In this document: positions 30,194 through 41,564 of the stretch, piece by piece
Layout: the number at the start of each line of letters is the position of its first letter
Position numbering within the stretch: position 1 is the first letter of the stretch
Assembly (NCBI GenBank): GCA_977006965.1
Contig: OZ345383.1
Span: forward strand, 930,001-994,000
Direction: 5' to 3'
Source: Phymatolithon calcareum
Lineage: Eukaryota > Rhodophyta > Florideophyceae > Hapalidiales
DNA: 64,000 nucleotides
Program-made: the position numbers and the translations under genes
Notes under the pieces: model-generated
Seen by the model: the letters and a program-made list of their open reading frames with translations, nothing else
What the model was told of the DNA's origin: nothing
Databases searched by the model: none

Positions 30194-31842
30194 TTGGGGT
30201 GAGATGCGAGAAGGAAGTTGTGCTGGACGGAGACGATAACGAAGTGCTGCTGGTGGGCAGCTGCTGAGGTAGCGGATGTCCTGCCATTCGTGTAAATATG
30301 AGCAAGTCGGACAGGCAAGGAAAGCATAAGTCAGACTGACTGAAGTTCGGTGTTTATGTTATGTTACGGAGGAAAACAGACAACGCATGAAAAATATGAA
30401 AGAAAGAGATAAAGAAAGAAAGTGACGGCTGTAGTGGACACTGCATCGAGTAATATATCGTATTTCAATCTACTGGGTGTTGCAATCTGGTGGTAACAAC
30501 GTGAGTGAGTGCCAATGTCTTCCGCATCGCATTCACTCACTAATGTTTCTGGGGGGACACCGGATAGATACAGAGATGCACTAATTCAGATTTCCAAACA
30601 GTCTACTGTGCCTTAGCTGTTTGACTAAACGCACAGCCATCGTCTTGTTTGCAACGCACGCCACACGTATAGAATACAATGCATTCCACTGTGTCCTCCA
30701 AAGAAAGAAAGAAAGGAAGCAGGTAAGGTGGGTGACTACTGTACTGTCGGGACAGCGGGTACAGTAGTGCACGCATATTGGCCAGAATAGTTCGTGCGAG
30801 GCGTCATCATCGGCTGCGTACTCAGCTCTTCACATAGCGCGCTGCTGATGTCATTAAGATGCAAGCATGCTAGCTCCTCCCTCCATCGGAACGGAACTGT
30901 GCTGCGTCCCCCACGGTGGCCGCGGCAGGCAAAATACAGCACAGAAAAAGGTGTTAAAAAACTACAGAGAAAGTACTTCTGTCACGGAAAACAGAGATCC
31001 TCAATGTGTACAGTAATATCTTCCGATTCGATTCGGCTATATGCCGTGTCACCGCCGCATTGGCCACGGGCCGAGAGCGCATACGAGAGGACGTTTATGG
31101 ACCGGAGATCGGTGTGACCATCATACAGAGCGCACCGTAGAATCTGTGAAATTTTATCAATAAATACCTCTTCCGTTGTCGGGAGAGTGCTCAATTTGCG
31201 CCATTCCAGCAGTCATATGCCACGTCTGTCCATAAATCTGCTTTTCTCTCGCGGCATGTCCAAATGTCTATTTTATCATTCAATTCTGTTGTGTCCATGT
31301 GGCAGCTAATTGTTTCATATCGACCACATCTACTGTACGCCAACCGCTACCGTACTATTGCAAAAAATAATCCATTTAAGAACTTCATGAGCACGGCACC
31401 GCATAAGCAGTACTGTAACTTTGAGATTTTCTTTTACCGTTATTTCAAAACATCTTCACCTTTGAAACTGGCATGGCATACACCTATCATAACGACTGCT
31501 GGCTTAAACGCTCTGTTAATTGGCTGCATCTCGTAAGAGTAGTCATATGCACGACGTTATTGGACCAATGGTCCTCTGGCGAGTGGCATAGGATCTCGTC
31601 TACGCGGCTCACAAGCAGTGTGTCAATTACATTCAATCGCTTTCTTGCACCTCAAATGCATTCCTGTCGATGAAAGCTGTCCAAAAATAACATACCATTC
31701 CCCGGCATGGCACTCATTCCCTATCATACAGTATCATATCATACAGCATTGCACACAGACGGACAATCCGAGTTGGATGCAAACTCTTGAATGCTCATAC
31801 TGTTGGTCCCATCTCCGTGAAGTCATCGAGTAGCTACTATTT

Positions 31843-31899
31843 GGGGGATTTCTTCAGTGTCAAATTTATATTATGAATGTCACACTGAAGAAATCCCCC
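31843..31899. repeat. Inverted repeat, 18-bp perfect arms
   Basis: GGGGGATTTCTTCAGTGT at 31843-31860 and its exact complement at 31882-31899 around a 21-base loop. Confidence 0.9.
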
Positions 31900-33400
31900 A
31901 CATCGCTCCGTATGATACTGTGTTGATGTTTCGTATCTGCTACTGAGCACCCTGAATTGAGGATCATCCGACGTATTCGACTTGTTCCTTCCCTATCATT
32001 CGATTACTGTACTGTACGTACGAACTGGCTACCTCAAACGCTACCTTGGCCAACAAACCTTACTGCACATTTGTACATCATGGTTTAATGCGCCATGATA
32101 CTACTTGCCTGCGTGCCTGCGTGCCTGCCTGCTTCGCCGTGTTAGCCTGCCACTATCATTACCAACCACCACAATGTTAACATTGTTCGAATCCTTGCAT
32201 CTTGTCACAGTCACCATAAAGCCGTTTCACGGCCACCCACGACAAACTGCAGTACTCTCTGTGCCACAGTTTTCTGCACCAGCCCAGTGCACCTCACCTT
32301 TTTTTCACGCACTGTGCCTCCGAGACAGCTACCGCGCTCAATCAATCAGTTTTCCGTATCCGAAATCAGTACTTTTCACAAAACCGACAACGACTGAGCG
32401 TCCTAAAAAAGGTGGCGTCGTGCAACGGTCGTCACTTTATTTTTCTTCTCCATCGCTACACAACGTCGCTATTTGCCCGCGCATTACTCTTACCATGTGC
32501 CACGCCACTATACAGGATGATGGCAAAATAGATCTCAGTCTTCTGCGGCTAGACTAGGAACAGAAGAGTTTATATCAACAGTGACAATGTGAAGAGGAGT
32601 CATATATGCATCTACAGTTTACACTTCTGTATCTTACTTATGCATCGTGATCTAATTAATACTGTACTGTATAGTATAACAATTGATAGGAAAATATAGT
32701 ATTGAGAAAAATGTTGGCCTTCGAAAACACTGCTAATCTCACATAGGCGATTGCAGACTACAAACCCATTCCCATACGTCGTGAGGTCTTTTTTTTGTCG
32801 ATCAGAGGCTAGAATAAATCAGATTACATCGAACCTACGTACTGTATTTCGTCAGTAGAGTGATCTTTGTCGTACTGGTCTTGTACCAAAAGAGCTTACA
32901 ATCGATCCGTGACATATAAGACGAGATATACGATCAGTGCCAGTTGCCTAATACACAATAATGACGTTACTCAAATTCGAGTGAGTGAAAATGGAGAACA
33001 ATTTGGAGGATCTGCTGCCGAAGCGCTCTTTCGGGGACGAAGCCTCATCAAACGTCTCCAGTGAATCCTTGAGAACCTGAAAAACCATTTGGAAGTCCAA
33101 TAAGTAATTTTCTTGCCTTTAGATTGATGCTTGACGAAAGATCCACCTTTGGCTTCAAATGAGCAATGTTTATCGCATCGAGTTGATTTGCGGTAAGCGT
33201 GTGCATCAATATACTGTTGAGCAATGACAATGCACCTCCAGGGAGGCGTTACGTATTAAGTAGTATATCGCATAGAGCGCATTGCAGTTTTCTTTCCAAC
33301 TACTTTTTAAAGTAGTTAAAATATCAGCAGTGTATGATTCGAAGCCTGCCTACAAGGCCTTGCGGGAACTAGATAAACTTATTCAACCTTCAAGTTGTTT

Positions 33401-33501
33401 GGGCATCCATGCAGTGTTCCTCCACGCAGAATGCTGTGAACATAACATGTTACAAGTTATGTTCACAGCATTCTGCGTGGAGGAACAAGGCATGGATGCC
33501 C
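33401..33501. repeat. 101-bp palindrome
   Basis: The left arm starts GGGCATCCATGC and continues through TTCCTCCACGCAGAATGCTG. The right arm mirrors it with small gaps around a 9-base spacer ATGTTACAA at about 33448. Confidence 0.9.
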
Positions 33502-34482
33502 GAGCCCTACTCGAGACAAGCAACTTTCATTGTTTTTAGACCATTACTATACATTTTGCTTATTTTCTGAATAGCTCTCTTTCGTATTCGACAGGAAGAC
33601 AAATGTGTACCCAACGCAGGAGACGAAGTTAGTGTATTCCAGTAGAAAGTATGTACAGTAGTAGGTCAAGGCGAGTACGTCACGACAAGGGAACTGAAGC
33701 ATCGAGACGAACGAAAACGGGAACCATGCACGAAGTCTAGCACGTAGAAGCATCTGCAGATATTAAAAACATCGCAAAGCTACAATCGTGGGACCGACTA
33801 CCCTTCATAGATCCTACACTTAGTCTATGAATCTAGGACGGCAATCCCTGATCTCATTCAATTCATCTCACCGATGGGAAGGTTTGGTCTGTCGTGGGAT
33901 CGGGGCGATATTCGACTGTGTCATCTGGCTCTTACGTAATGATTAGCAGCAAAATTTTCCGGAAACTCTGCGATCGCAAGCGAAGCCAGTTTAACTGTTG
34001 GAATATCACACTCTCACAAGTTCGTTCGAATCAAACACACGCCGTGAGTGCAAAGTGCACCCAGCGCTTTTAGTCTGGTACAGCATGACATGCAGCTGCG
34101 GCTTCAAAAAGATGACGAATCTCTACCCCGTTAAGGGATGTACGAGCCCCGGCAAGTGTTGCTGTTTCATATCACGGGAATACTTGATATGAATGACTGT
34201 GCCTTGTATTTCCTCCATGATGACATATATGAATACTCTAAGGTTCTGTACGGAAGCGGAGGCCGTAGAACTGGATGAGTCTCTCGCTGCCAACGAGGAT
34301 GAGCTCAAAATCGTTGTATAACCCTCTCACAGTAACAGGCACAGGGCTTTCTAGACTCGTGCACAGAAAGAATCATATGCCGTCATCACGTTTTGGAGGG
34401 AAGAATGCCGCAAGGCTACGATTATAAGTCCAGTCACACTGCGTATTAGTGGCCCGTGCATGACTATCACGACAGACGTCTT

Positions 34483-34640
34483 CTTTCTTTCTTTATTGCG
34501 GAAAGATTTCTCACGCAAAAGGTAAGCTTCTGAGGCTGTTTGAAAACAGCTTCTCATTGTTCAGAAACTTGAGTACGTCTAGTTGTTTCTCACGTCATAA
34601 TTCCTCTACAGTCTTGATGACTGCTTCTGCTGAGCGCCTG
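34483..34640 (-). mobile_element. LINE 3'-end fragment
   Basis: Contains TTTATTGCGGAAAGAT, CTGTTTGAAAACAGCTTCTC and TTGTTCAGAAACTTGAG, matching the 3' ends at 15215 and 44055. On the minus strand it ends CCGCAATAAAGAAAGAAAG, i.e. a polyadenylation-type AATAAA followed by a GAAA tail. It is severely 5'-truncated and serves as an empty-site control for the Harbinger insertion. Confidence 0.8.
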
Positions 34641-35434
34641 TCCAGTTACCTTGGAGGTTTGGAGGGGAACCAGAGTCGGTGTTTACGGACAAGAAATCTT
34701 CAGATGACGAAAATGATATCCGGGACATCTGTTTGCCACACCGTGGGGTTTTGCATGGCGATGCAGCGGCTTTCTGCCGTCTAGTGACACACTTGGCACG
34801 TGCCGGTGGACGTAAGTGAAGATCACCACTCAGTGACTAGTCATAACTGACTGGCCCTCAAAGTGGGCTAACTACTGATCTCAGTAGTTGGCCCCAAGTA
34901 GTCAGTCACAAGTCCGCTCAAAGGGTATCTATATGACTTGCGAATAATTTGAGCATTTTTGTTTGCGAAAAGGGCTCACAGTTTTTGCGGAAGAACGAGC
35001 TCTTACTCCACCTTTTATCTTCGTATGTCGAATAATACTGATTATGACTTTTTGCATTGAACGCGCATTCGCGAAGGCTTCTGACGACGCTTCTTCACGA
35101 AACGAGTATTGTTAGGTAACGCGGACCGGATTACACGGAATTGTAACATGGGCCAAAGATAAGTTTGTGTCAATACTTTCCGCAAAGAGGAGAACTAAAT
35201 TTGTAAATTTTAGTGTGTACTCCTTTTGCGGAAGAATGGACCCAAAAAGCATCTTTGGTGATCGCTCGGGAATTCGTTGTCGCCCACGGAGCCGAGGGGC
35301 TGATACTCGCTCTTTGTTTGCCGAAATGGACTGAACAATCATCATCCGCAACAACAATTCCCGGAGTCTCCTGTATTGCACTTAACCAAGCACAGGGTCA
35401 TTCATTCGAGTTGCGCTGCGGTCCGGGGGTGATT
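34641..35434. other. Upstream region of TOE1
   Basis: No gene recognised. The TOE1 frame is open upstream to 35213 but the translation there has no family similarity. Confidence 0.45.
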
Positions 35435-37099
35435 ATGGCCACCTTCGCGAATGTCTCTCAAATTCGCGTGATTCCTGTTTCCGCGGCGGGCTCCAAGGAG
35501 GGGTGGACATTGTTGGATCAGGGTATTCGCGATCTATCCCCGCGCGGCTTCATTGCTATTGATACCGAGTTTTCTGGTCTCGGCTCCGACGCGAGACTGG
35601 AGGACAAAGACATTTCCATTCGCTACGAAGCTATGAGAGAGCTTGCGGAAACTCGTGCAATATTATCGTTGGGAGTATCACTATTTAACCCAATTGAAGA
35701 CAAAGATAGGGCCGCGAAGCAGGTCGAGTTAGCTAGCGAAACTGCGACAGATGACACGAAAGCCGAAACCTCAACGCCCTCGAAAAACACAGCTGCGTAC
35801 AACGTGACAAGCTTGGAGTATTTGTTACGCTGCAATAGTCCCTTCGAAATCGTCTCTGATGCAGGCGCCTTCCTCGTTGCGCACGGATTCGATTTCAACG
35901 ACATGTTCAGCAATGGAATCGGGTACATTCGCGCATCGTCCGAGAAGGTGGGCAAAAATGAAGATGCTCAGAGCGCCTTTCGCTGGGGTCCATACCCACG
36001 CGGGCTACTCTGGCGTATGGGGCGCGCAGCAGTGCCGATTGTGCTCCACAACGGACTCATGGACTTAGTACTTATGTACACTTCTTTTCACGGACCACTA
36101 CCAAAGACACTGAACGGATTTGTTTCGAAGCTATTGGACTGCGTTCCGGCCGGCTTTTGGGATACCAAGCTCCTGGCGACGGGTCCTGGAGAAGAAAGCG
36201 TTAGCTTTCTGCACTATGTGTACGCACGGGCGGTAAGGGAAGGTCGTGTCCGAGTGCGCAACAGGAAAAATTTGCCCCCTGACCAGACCACACGACCCGC
36301 GGTAAACGTCCCAGCTGCCAAAACTGAACTCTGTGCACTCTATGCCATGAGAGGATACTGCAATAACGGCATCTTCTGCGGAGAATTGCATGACCCTTTC
36401 ATGGTCGTGGAAGGCAAACTCAATGGAACTCTGCCAACTGACGAGAAAGCGGCACGCAAGCTGTACAAGAAGCAGTCAAAGAAGAAAAAGGCTCTGGAGA
36501 GGGCGAAGGAAGAGGAGCGCAAAAAGAAACCCAAGCTGAACAAGAAAGCGAGGGCTCGTCTTGTTGCCGCGGAGCAGGAGGAAGAAGCGAATCGGGCAGC
36601 CAAAAGCCGAGGTCCTGCGCGAAAGCGTTTGAGATCTGAAATGGACATAGACGACAAGGACGTTGAGTCGCTGAAGAAATTGAGAAATAGCCTTCCAAAC
36701 TTGAAGCTGGGAGAGCTGGGAACCGGTAGCGAAGCGGGTGATGACGGAATGATCCTGGAAGAAGCCGAGAGCACCTTATTATCGAACGAAACGAATAGAA
36801 AATCGTTAAACGATCAAATGCATAGCGCTGGCTGGGATGCCTTTTGTACAGGCTTTGCATTTGCGAACTATCGACTGAGGCTGAGCAAGTCTAAATTCGA
36901 GGGTTTGCGAAACCGGATTAACCTTGTGAAAAAGAGAACACCTTTGCTGCTTTGCAAGAGCCTTTTTGCAGATCATGGCGAAGTGCAGCATCAAGGAACG
37001 AAGAAGGATGTTACCGAAGCGTTGAAGAAGAAGGTGCCGATGCCGGGGGAGGAGGTTTCGAATCTGGCAGTTGACGCCACGAAAACAGGTAAGTCTTGA
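35435..37099 (+). CDS. TOE1: TOE1-like CAF1-family deadenylase
   Basis: 554 residues from the chosen start MATFANVSQIRV; the open frame upstream (from 35213) lacks homology. The DEDD nuclease core has FIAIDTEFSGLG (Asp43, Glu45), EIVSDAGAFLVAHGFDFN, PIVLHNGLMDLVLMY and, near the C-terminus, HSAGWDAFCTGF (His/Asp/TG). Between them lies a CCCH zinc finger, CALYAMRGYCNNGIFCGELH, then a long Lys/Arg/Glu-rich segment likely to hold the nuclear localisation signals. This order (split DEDD core, CCCH finger, basic stretch) is that of TOE1, which trims 3' tails of small nuclear RNAs in Cajal bodies. The stop lies four codons after ATKTG within the sequence CAG|GTAAGT, so the last codons could instead be spliced to a short further exon. 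Confidence 0.88.
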   Translation: MATFANVSQIRVIPVSAAGSKEGWTLLDQGIRDLSPRGFIAIDTEFSGLGSDARLEDKDISIRYEAMRELAETRAILSLGVSLFNPIEDKDRAAKQVELASETATDDTKAETSTPSKNTAAYNVTSLEYLLRCNSPFEIVSDAGAFLVAHGFDFNDMFSNGIGYIRASSEKVGKNEDAQSAFRWGPYPRGLLWRMGRAAVPIVLHNGLMDLVLMYTSFHGPLPKTLNGFVSKLLDCVPAGFWDTKLLATGPGEESVSFLHYVYARAVREGRVRVRNRKNLPPDQTTRPAVNVPAAKTELCALYAMRGYCNNGIFCGELHDPFMVVEGKLNGTLPTDEKAARKLYKKQSKKKKALERAKEEERKKKPKLNKKARARLVAAEQEEEANRAAKSRGPARKRLRSEMDIDDKDVESLKKLRNSLPNLKLGELGTGSEAGDDGMILEEAESTLLSNETNRKSLNDQMHSAGWDAFCTGFAFANYRLRLSKSKFEGLRNRINLVKKRTPLLLCKSLFADHGEVQHQGTKKDVTEALKKKVPMPGEEVSNLAVDATKTGKS

Positions 37100-37564
37100 T
37101 CTTTTCCCGTCAATCTTTGTTGAGTTTTGAAAATCCAGCAGAAAATATATGAAGTGCCCACGCGTATTCTTGTAGCATTTTCTAATCGCGACGCTCGAGC
37201 GAGCGAGAGGCATATGCGGGACATTACACTCTTTGCACGAACACTGCTCTGTATTGAGCCTACCGCGGCATGTTTATGTAGTTTCTTCGTTCTACGCAAG
37301 AGCTGTCCCATTGTGGTCATATTCGTACTCTCATGCACAGCAACACGTCGGAGCTCCCGAAGCTGAGGAGTACGACGCAGCACAATCTTGAAATGGTAGG
37401 CCATGGTACGAATGATTTATTATTTTTTGCTTTAGCCTGCCCAAGTCGCCACAAAACTACTAGAGGTGTCTAAGGATTGCTGCTACGAGAATGAAAATGG
37501 AAGTAAAGAGTTGGGAAAAGGAACAGGACGGAAAAGATATAACGTCATTCAATATGCTCAGAAC
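37100..37564. other. Convergent 3' region TOE1 / mitochondrial carrier
   Basis: No gene recognised. May hold a small terminal exon of TOE1 if the GTAAGT at 37089 is used. Confidence 0.4.
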
Positions 37565-38638
37565 CTATGCCGCGGCATAAAAGAACGGCGTTTGGCGAGT
37601 TTCATAAGCTGCCAAGAAGCAGAGCGCATCAGCTTCAGAGGCGACAGTGCGTTTGGCCCGGCTTGCATATCGCCTCCTCGTAACCTTGACCGGCTTAGCC
37701 GAAAAAGTGAGTGCTTTATCCTTGACTGGCGACTGCTGCGAGGCCGCAGCGCCACTGCTTTCCTCCTTGCGCTTGCGGATAATCTTAGCAACTCCCTCGT
37801 ACACAGAAAACGTTACGCCAGCAAGCGGGGCCAAAAACGCGATCCTCGGTAACACACCCTTCATCAGAGTCCCAGCACCTTCTTCCCGGACGATGGCCTT
37901 GAAAGTATTAAAAATGCCTGAATACCGTTGCGCCCCCGCCGCCTGTGTCATTAACCGCGTCTTGACCACATCAACTGGTGTCATGATCACCGCCGCAGTC
38001 GCACCGGCGACGCCGGCAATGGCCAAATTCTCATCATTTTCAGGTTCGCGGCCATTCACGTTCCGGAATATGCGTTTTCCCTGTCCATGGAACATGAACG
38101 ACAGCGCATTCCAGGGAACATCACGCGAGAGAGTGGCAGCCCAGCCGCGATAGAGACCGAAGAACCCGTCCGCACGAATAGTTTCCCGAAGAGCAACGAT
38201 GACGTTCGGGTACAGATCTGCCTGCACACGCTGTTTCAAAACCTCCTGTGGAACGCGGAACGAGGCCGCCGCAAACGCACCGGCAGCACCAGCGACCAGC
38301 GTGCGCACCTCTGCGAATTGCTTGCCAGGCCAGAGTTCGGTGAGACGATCCTTTGCCGCCTCGAAAGCTGCGAATTGGACGGCGCCAGCCGGAAGTGCGA
38401 GGGTGATCTGTGGAATGACACCCTTGACGAAGACGGATGGATCCCAACGTTGTGCGATGTCGCGCGCCTGCAGCCGCGTGCGTATCACATCGATCGGATG
38501 TAAAACGGTCTGTGCCACGCCGCGCGCGACGGCGCCTGCGAACATGCGCTCGCTAAAGGTCAGCGGAAGCAAAAGGGCTGATGACACTACCGGGGCTGGT
38601 GCCGTAAGTTCAGCCTTGGATCTTGCCATTTTACGCAA
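37565..38638 (-). CDS. Mitochondrial carrier family protein (SAM-carrier-like)
   Basis: 357 residues, or 354 from the second Met. It has three tandem carrier repeats of about 90 residues with PxD/E-x-x-[KR]-x-[RK] signatures: HPIDVIRTRLQ (repeat 1), RVPQEVLKQRVQ (repeat 2) and TPVDVVKTRLM (repeat 3). Each is followed by a GFF/GxLYRG or G-LMKG-type helix. The second signature RVPxEVxKQR and DVPWNALSF resemble S-adenosylmethionine carriers, but substrate assignment by eye is weak. The basic C-terminal 50 residues are an extension beyond the carrier core. Single exon. It would sit in the mitochondrial or plastid inner membrane. Confidence 0.87.
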   Translation of the reverse strand: MRKMARSKAELTAPAPVVSSALLLPLTFSERMFAGAVARGVAQTVLHPIDVIRTRLQARDIAQRWDPSVFVKGVIPQITLALPAGAVQFAAFEAAKDRLTELWPGKQFAEVRTLVAGAAGAFAAASFRVPQEVLKQRVQADLYPNVIVALRETIRADGFFGLYRGWAATLSRDVPWNALSFMFHGQGKRIFRNVNGREPENDENLAIAGVAGATAAVIMTPVDVVKTRLMTQAAGAQRYSGIFNTFKAIVREEGAGTLMKGVLPRIAFLAPLAGVTFSVYEGVAKIIRKRKEESSGAAASQQSPVKDKALTFSAKPVKVTRRRYASRAKRTVASEADALCFLAAYETRQTPFFYAAA

Positions 38639-39224
38639 TGTCTTCTAGAATGGGGGATATTGGTTAAGGAGCGCTCGGTGGCCCCTCGAGCGGTGCCGGT
38701 TTTATCAGATTCACCGCAGAGTGGCCTTGGGCAATGCAGATTGTGAGAGTCGGTGTGAGGTTGTAGAACCGTGGCGAAGAGATCGGGAAGCCAATCTGGG
38801 CGCCGTGACGAAGGCGCACTTCCAATCAGCGTGCCATATCTCGCTGTTTGATCTCCCTGACTGAAATTGTCCTGAACACTAGAAGATACTAATCTAATAT
38901 CAGATAAGTATCTTAAAATTTGGTTTCCTGGTTTGTAATTACAGTATTTCTGTTGAACACCTTGCAAGCAGGGGATAGTAATATATAACTATCCCCTGGT
39001 GCAAGTAATTTACATGTGCGATACAGCGAAAAAAATTGTGCAAGCCAAAACGGCATTGGAACCGTCTGTTGCTATTTCATCATGTTGTACACCATACTGC
39101 ATTCCTAAATGCCGGCCAGAGTTCATGGTTTGCACATTTGTGAAGTCTGAAAAGCAATGATGCGCTTTATGCGACAGCACGATGAATAAAAATATGGACC
39201 ATGGAGCGAGGCACTATGAACGAC
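38639..39224. other. Intergenic region with palindrome
   Basis: Upstream of the carrier gene. No gene recognised. A strong hairpin lies at 38961-39006. Confidence 0.5.
38961..39006. repeat. Palindrome, about 19-bp arms
   Basis: CTTGCAAGCAGGGGATAGT pairs with ACTATCCCCTGGTGCAAG (one small bulge) around AATATATA. Confidence 0.85.
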
Positions 39225-40682
39225 TCATATAGTCGTCAGACAGGATTGCGTCTCCTTCTCTCTAGTGAGACGAGCAATTCGTCTTTGCTCACTCCTCTTG
39301 AAGTTACTTCGAAACGCTGCTTCCCTCTTCCGAATCTTCCTGTGTTCCAGCTTTTCAACCCGCTTTCGTTCCATTTCATCCAGCAATGAAGTACTTACAT
39401 TAACCTTTGCTGATGATGCCGCTGCAGCAGACGAAGCCGGAGCTATTCGGACAGCGCCTCTGTTTGCATTTTTGCAGACTGGCGGTCCCTGAGCATAAGG
39501 CACTTGGATGGAGGGCTCTGCAATGCTTGGCAAGTGTTCCGAAATTGAATCCAACCCATCGAATAGGTTTAAGCTGATATTACCAATCCGTCCAGATTCG
39601 TCTTCCACTGACGCAATATGAGGCGCCATGTGCGATAACGGCTCCACTGCAGCACCACACGGATCTCCAAACAGCACTTCGTCAATATCGTTCGCTGATA
39701 TCTCAACACCAAAACTGGAAACTTCCTCTATCGGGCCCGAAGCAGCCACGTTTTCAGAAAATAATTGCATGACAGCCGGTGCGACTGGTTTCAAACGTCC
39801 GAGGCGGTCAGCCATTCCCCAGCTAACCATTTTCTCAATGACAGAATCCGGAGCTCCAAAATTTCTTGATGTGAACGCAAATACCGGCATCGCCTTCATC
39901 AGCCTGCCACCGTTATATTCGCTAAACACAGACCTGGAATAGAAGTCGCCAAACTCAATATAGTCCACAAGAGACGGCTCCTGTCCATGATAACGCATAA
40001 ACGGCGGGGGAACTGCGAAGCATTCACCGCACCCCGAATTATGACAGGTGCATGGGGTAGGTCCAAGCGAAGAACACCCGACAGCCAGGGTAAGCATGCT
40101 CTTTTCCAAAAGTTCAAAATCCACAAAGCCAGCCGCAAACGCTTTTTTAAAATCCGCCGTGCGGAATTTCATCTGCAAGTGTGCAGAATTCGATAGCGTC
40201 GTCATGGTGTAGAACCATACTTGCACAGTATCTCGCTCGTCCTCCAGTCCCACCGAACAAATAGCGCCAGTCCGATCATTGCGCACATAGCGCACGAAGC
40301 GATCTCTCTCAATAATGAGTTCCAACGGGGCGCCGAAGTAATGCTCAACAGAGAGGCCGGCACTTACGTCATCGGTTTTGAACGCGGGTACAAGAATAGC
40401 TGTGCTGAGCATGTCCTCGAATGTTAGGCTTTGCTGATACGTGGTATCCATACAGCCTTTGAATGTGACTGAGACAGATTTGGAGAGCTGGGCTGGCGAG
40501 GAGAGGACTCTGGCGTCATCGCTCGCGTCCTGTTGCAATAGGTAGTCCTGTACCCATCCGCGGTGGAGGTCGGTCATTACTTCGTGCAGCATATCACGCC
40601 TTGTGTTCCATCGCATGCCCGGTGGAAACGGGGTTAAAGGAACCCCAAACACGGACCCTGGGTTAAAATTATGGACTTCCAT
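39225..40682 (-). CDS. bZIP-like family protein A
   Basis: 485 residues from the start MEVHNFNPGSVFGVPL, chosen because paralogue D starts at the equivalent Met; the frame extends 20 codons further. Family features in order: NPGS-FG-PL-PFPPGMRWNTRR at the N-terminus, WVQDYLLQQDASDDARVLSS, AFKTDDVSAG, RYVRNDRTGAICSV, a Cys cluster CTCHNSGCGEC, GAPDSVIEKMVSWGMADRLG, a variable acidic region, then RGAVRIAPA and a C-terminal basic region. That region, RKIRKREAAFRSNFKRSEQR, fits a bZIP DNA-contact helix, but only about 15 residues follow, too few for a leucine zipper. Probably nuclear and DNA-binding; function unknown. Three relatives lie in this window. Confidence 0.8.
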   Translation of the reverse strand: MEVHNFNPGSVFGVPLTPFPPGMRWNTRRDMLHEVMTDLHRGWVQDYLLQQDASDDARVLSSPAQLSKSVSVTFKGCMDTTYQQSLTFEDMLSTAILVPAFKTDDVSAGLSVEHYFGAPLELIIERDRFVRYVRNDRTGAICSVGLEDERDTVQVWFYTMTTLSNSAHLQMKFRTADFKKAFAAGFVDFELLEKSMLTLAVGCSSLGPTPCTCHNSGCGECFAVPPPFMRYHGQEPSLVDYIEFGDFYSRSVFSEYNGGRLMKAMPVFAFTSRNFGAPDSVIEKMVSWGMADRLGRLKPVAPAVMQLFSENVAASGPIEEVSSFGVEISANDIDEVLFGDPCGAAVEPLSHMAPHIASVEDESGRIGNISLNLFDGLDSISEHLPSIAEPSIQVPYAQGPPVCKNANRGAVRIAPASSAAAASSAKVNVSTSLLDEMERKRVEKLEHRKIRKREAAFRSNFKRSEQRRIARLTREKETQSCLTTI

Positions 40683-41564
40683 AGTGGGATGCCACAGATG
40701 AATTGGTTTCGCAATTCGTCTTTGTTGGAATGCAATGTTCAATGCTCACGCTGTGCCCCTGTTTCGCTGCAGGCTCTTGTCAGTAAATGCGTCATTCACC
40801 ATGGAGCAAAGAAGGTTACTACAGTATAACATGAGAAGAGGAAGATTGTTTTGCTGAAAGGCGGGGAGCCTCGCCTTGAAAAACTCCACTCATGGCATGA
40901 TTGTCTACGATCCCAAAGAGGTAAATTGAATATATTTATGATACAGTTTCTACAACCAATGGCCTAGATCAGGGGCGTCAAGCTCTTCGCACTGATTGGC
41001 CTCTTAAGGATGCAGTAATTGTTTCATACATCCAAATTCGTTAACGAATTTGGATGTATGAAATTCATTGAGAGACCGGGCGAGACCCACAGGCACCCCA
41101 TGCCAAGGGCCAGCATTGTTGCAAAGATGCCATGGCTCCGGCTGTGGCAGGTGTGACAAAGCCCTCAGAAAGGAGTACTTCGAATGCTTGTATCGCGTGT
41201 GCACTCCAAACAAGGAGGCGTGCAAAACTTGAAGAGGAAAGGGGCATCGTTTCTTCGCTCTCTATATGCCGCTAGATAAGGCTGTCTGAAGGGACGATGG
41301 TCAAGAAGACCCTAGACCAAAGTTTGTGTTGCCGAAAGGTAGAATGACAACGAAGAGCACAAAAAAGTTCTGGTCATCTTCACTCTATTGGTTATTGAAC
41401 AAGATTAATAGCTCGCTAACCGTTTGCTGGCCATGAGTCGTCAAGAAGAAAAGCAATCTGAACATCAGACTGGGAGGGGTAATATGTCGTGAAGGAAGAC
41501 GACGGCACCGCGCCCTTGTTCTTGCAAACAAATATTTTATTAAAAATCTACCGAGGTTACTGAG
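40683..41564. other. Intergenic, palindrome only
   Basis: No gene supported between the two bZIP-like genes. Contains the palindrome at 41022-41063. Confidence 0.5.
41022..41063. repeat. 42-bp perfect palindrome
   Basis: Arm TTTCATACATCCAAATTCGT with zero spacer; centre TT|AA at 41042/41043. Confidence 0.95.

Larger units (their letters stand above)
29638..34482. other. Gene-poor region
   Basis: About 4.8 kb with no ORF that has a recognisable domain. The longest frames (for example 32105-32557 plus, 30016-30327 minus) look like chance. The DNA is AT-rich with many TACTGTA/TACAGTA words, a CA microsatellite (about 30178-30193), a CCTGCGTG minisatellite near 32108-32133 and palindromes at 31843 and 33401. 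Confidence 0.55.

Noticed and set aside
32180-32200. GTTCGAATCC as a tRNA B box
   Set aside because: No A box or acceptor pairing nearby.
32105-32557. 150-codon frame in the gene-poor region
   Set aside because: Ser/Thr/Pro-rich without a domain, starting inside a CCTGCGTG minisatellite. Looks like chance.
35213-35434. N-terminal extension of TOE1
   Set aside because: Open, but with no similarity to the family; MATFANVS gives the expected length and start.
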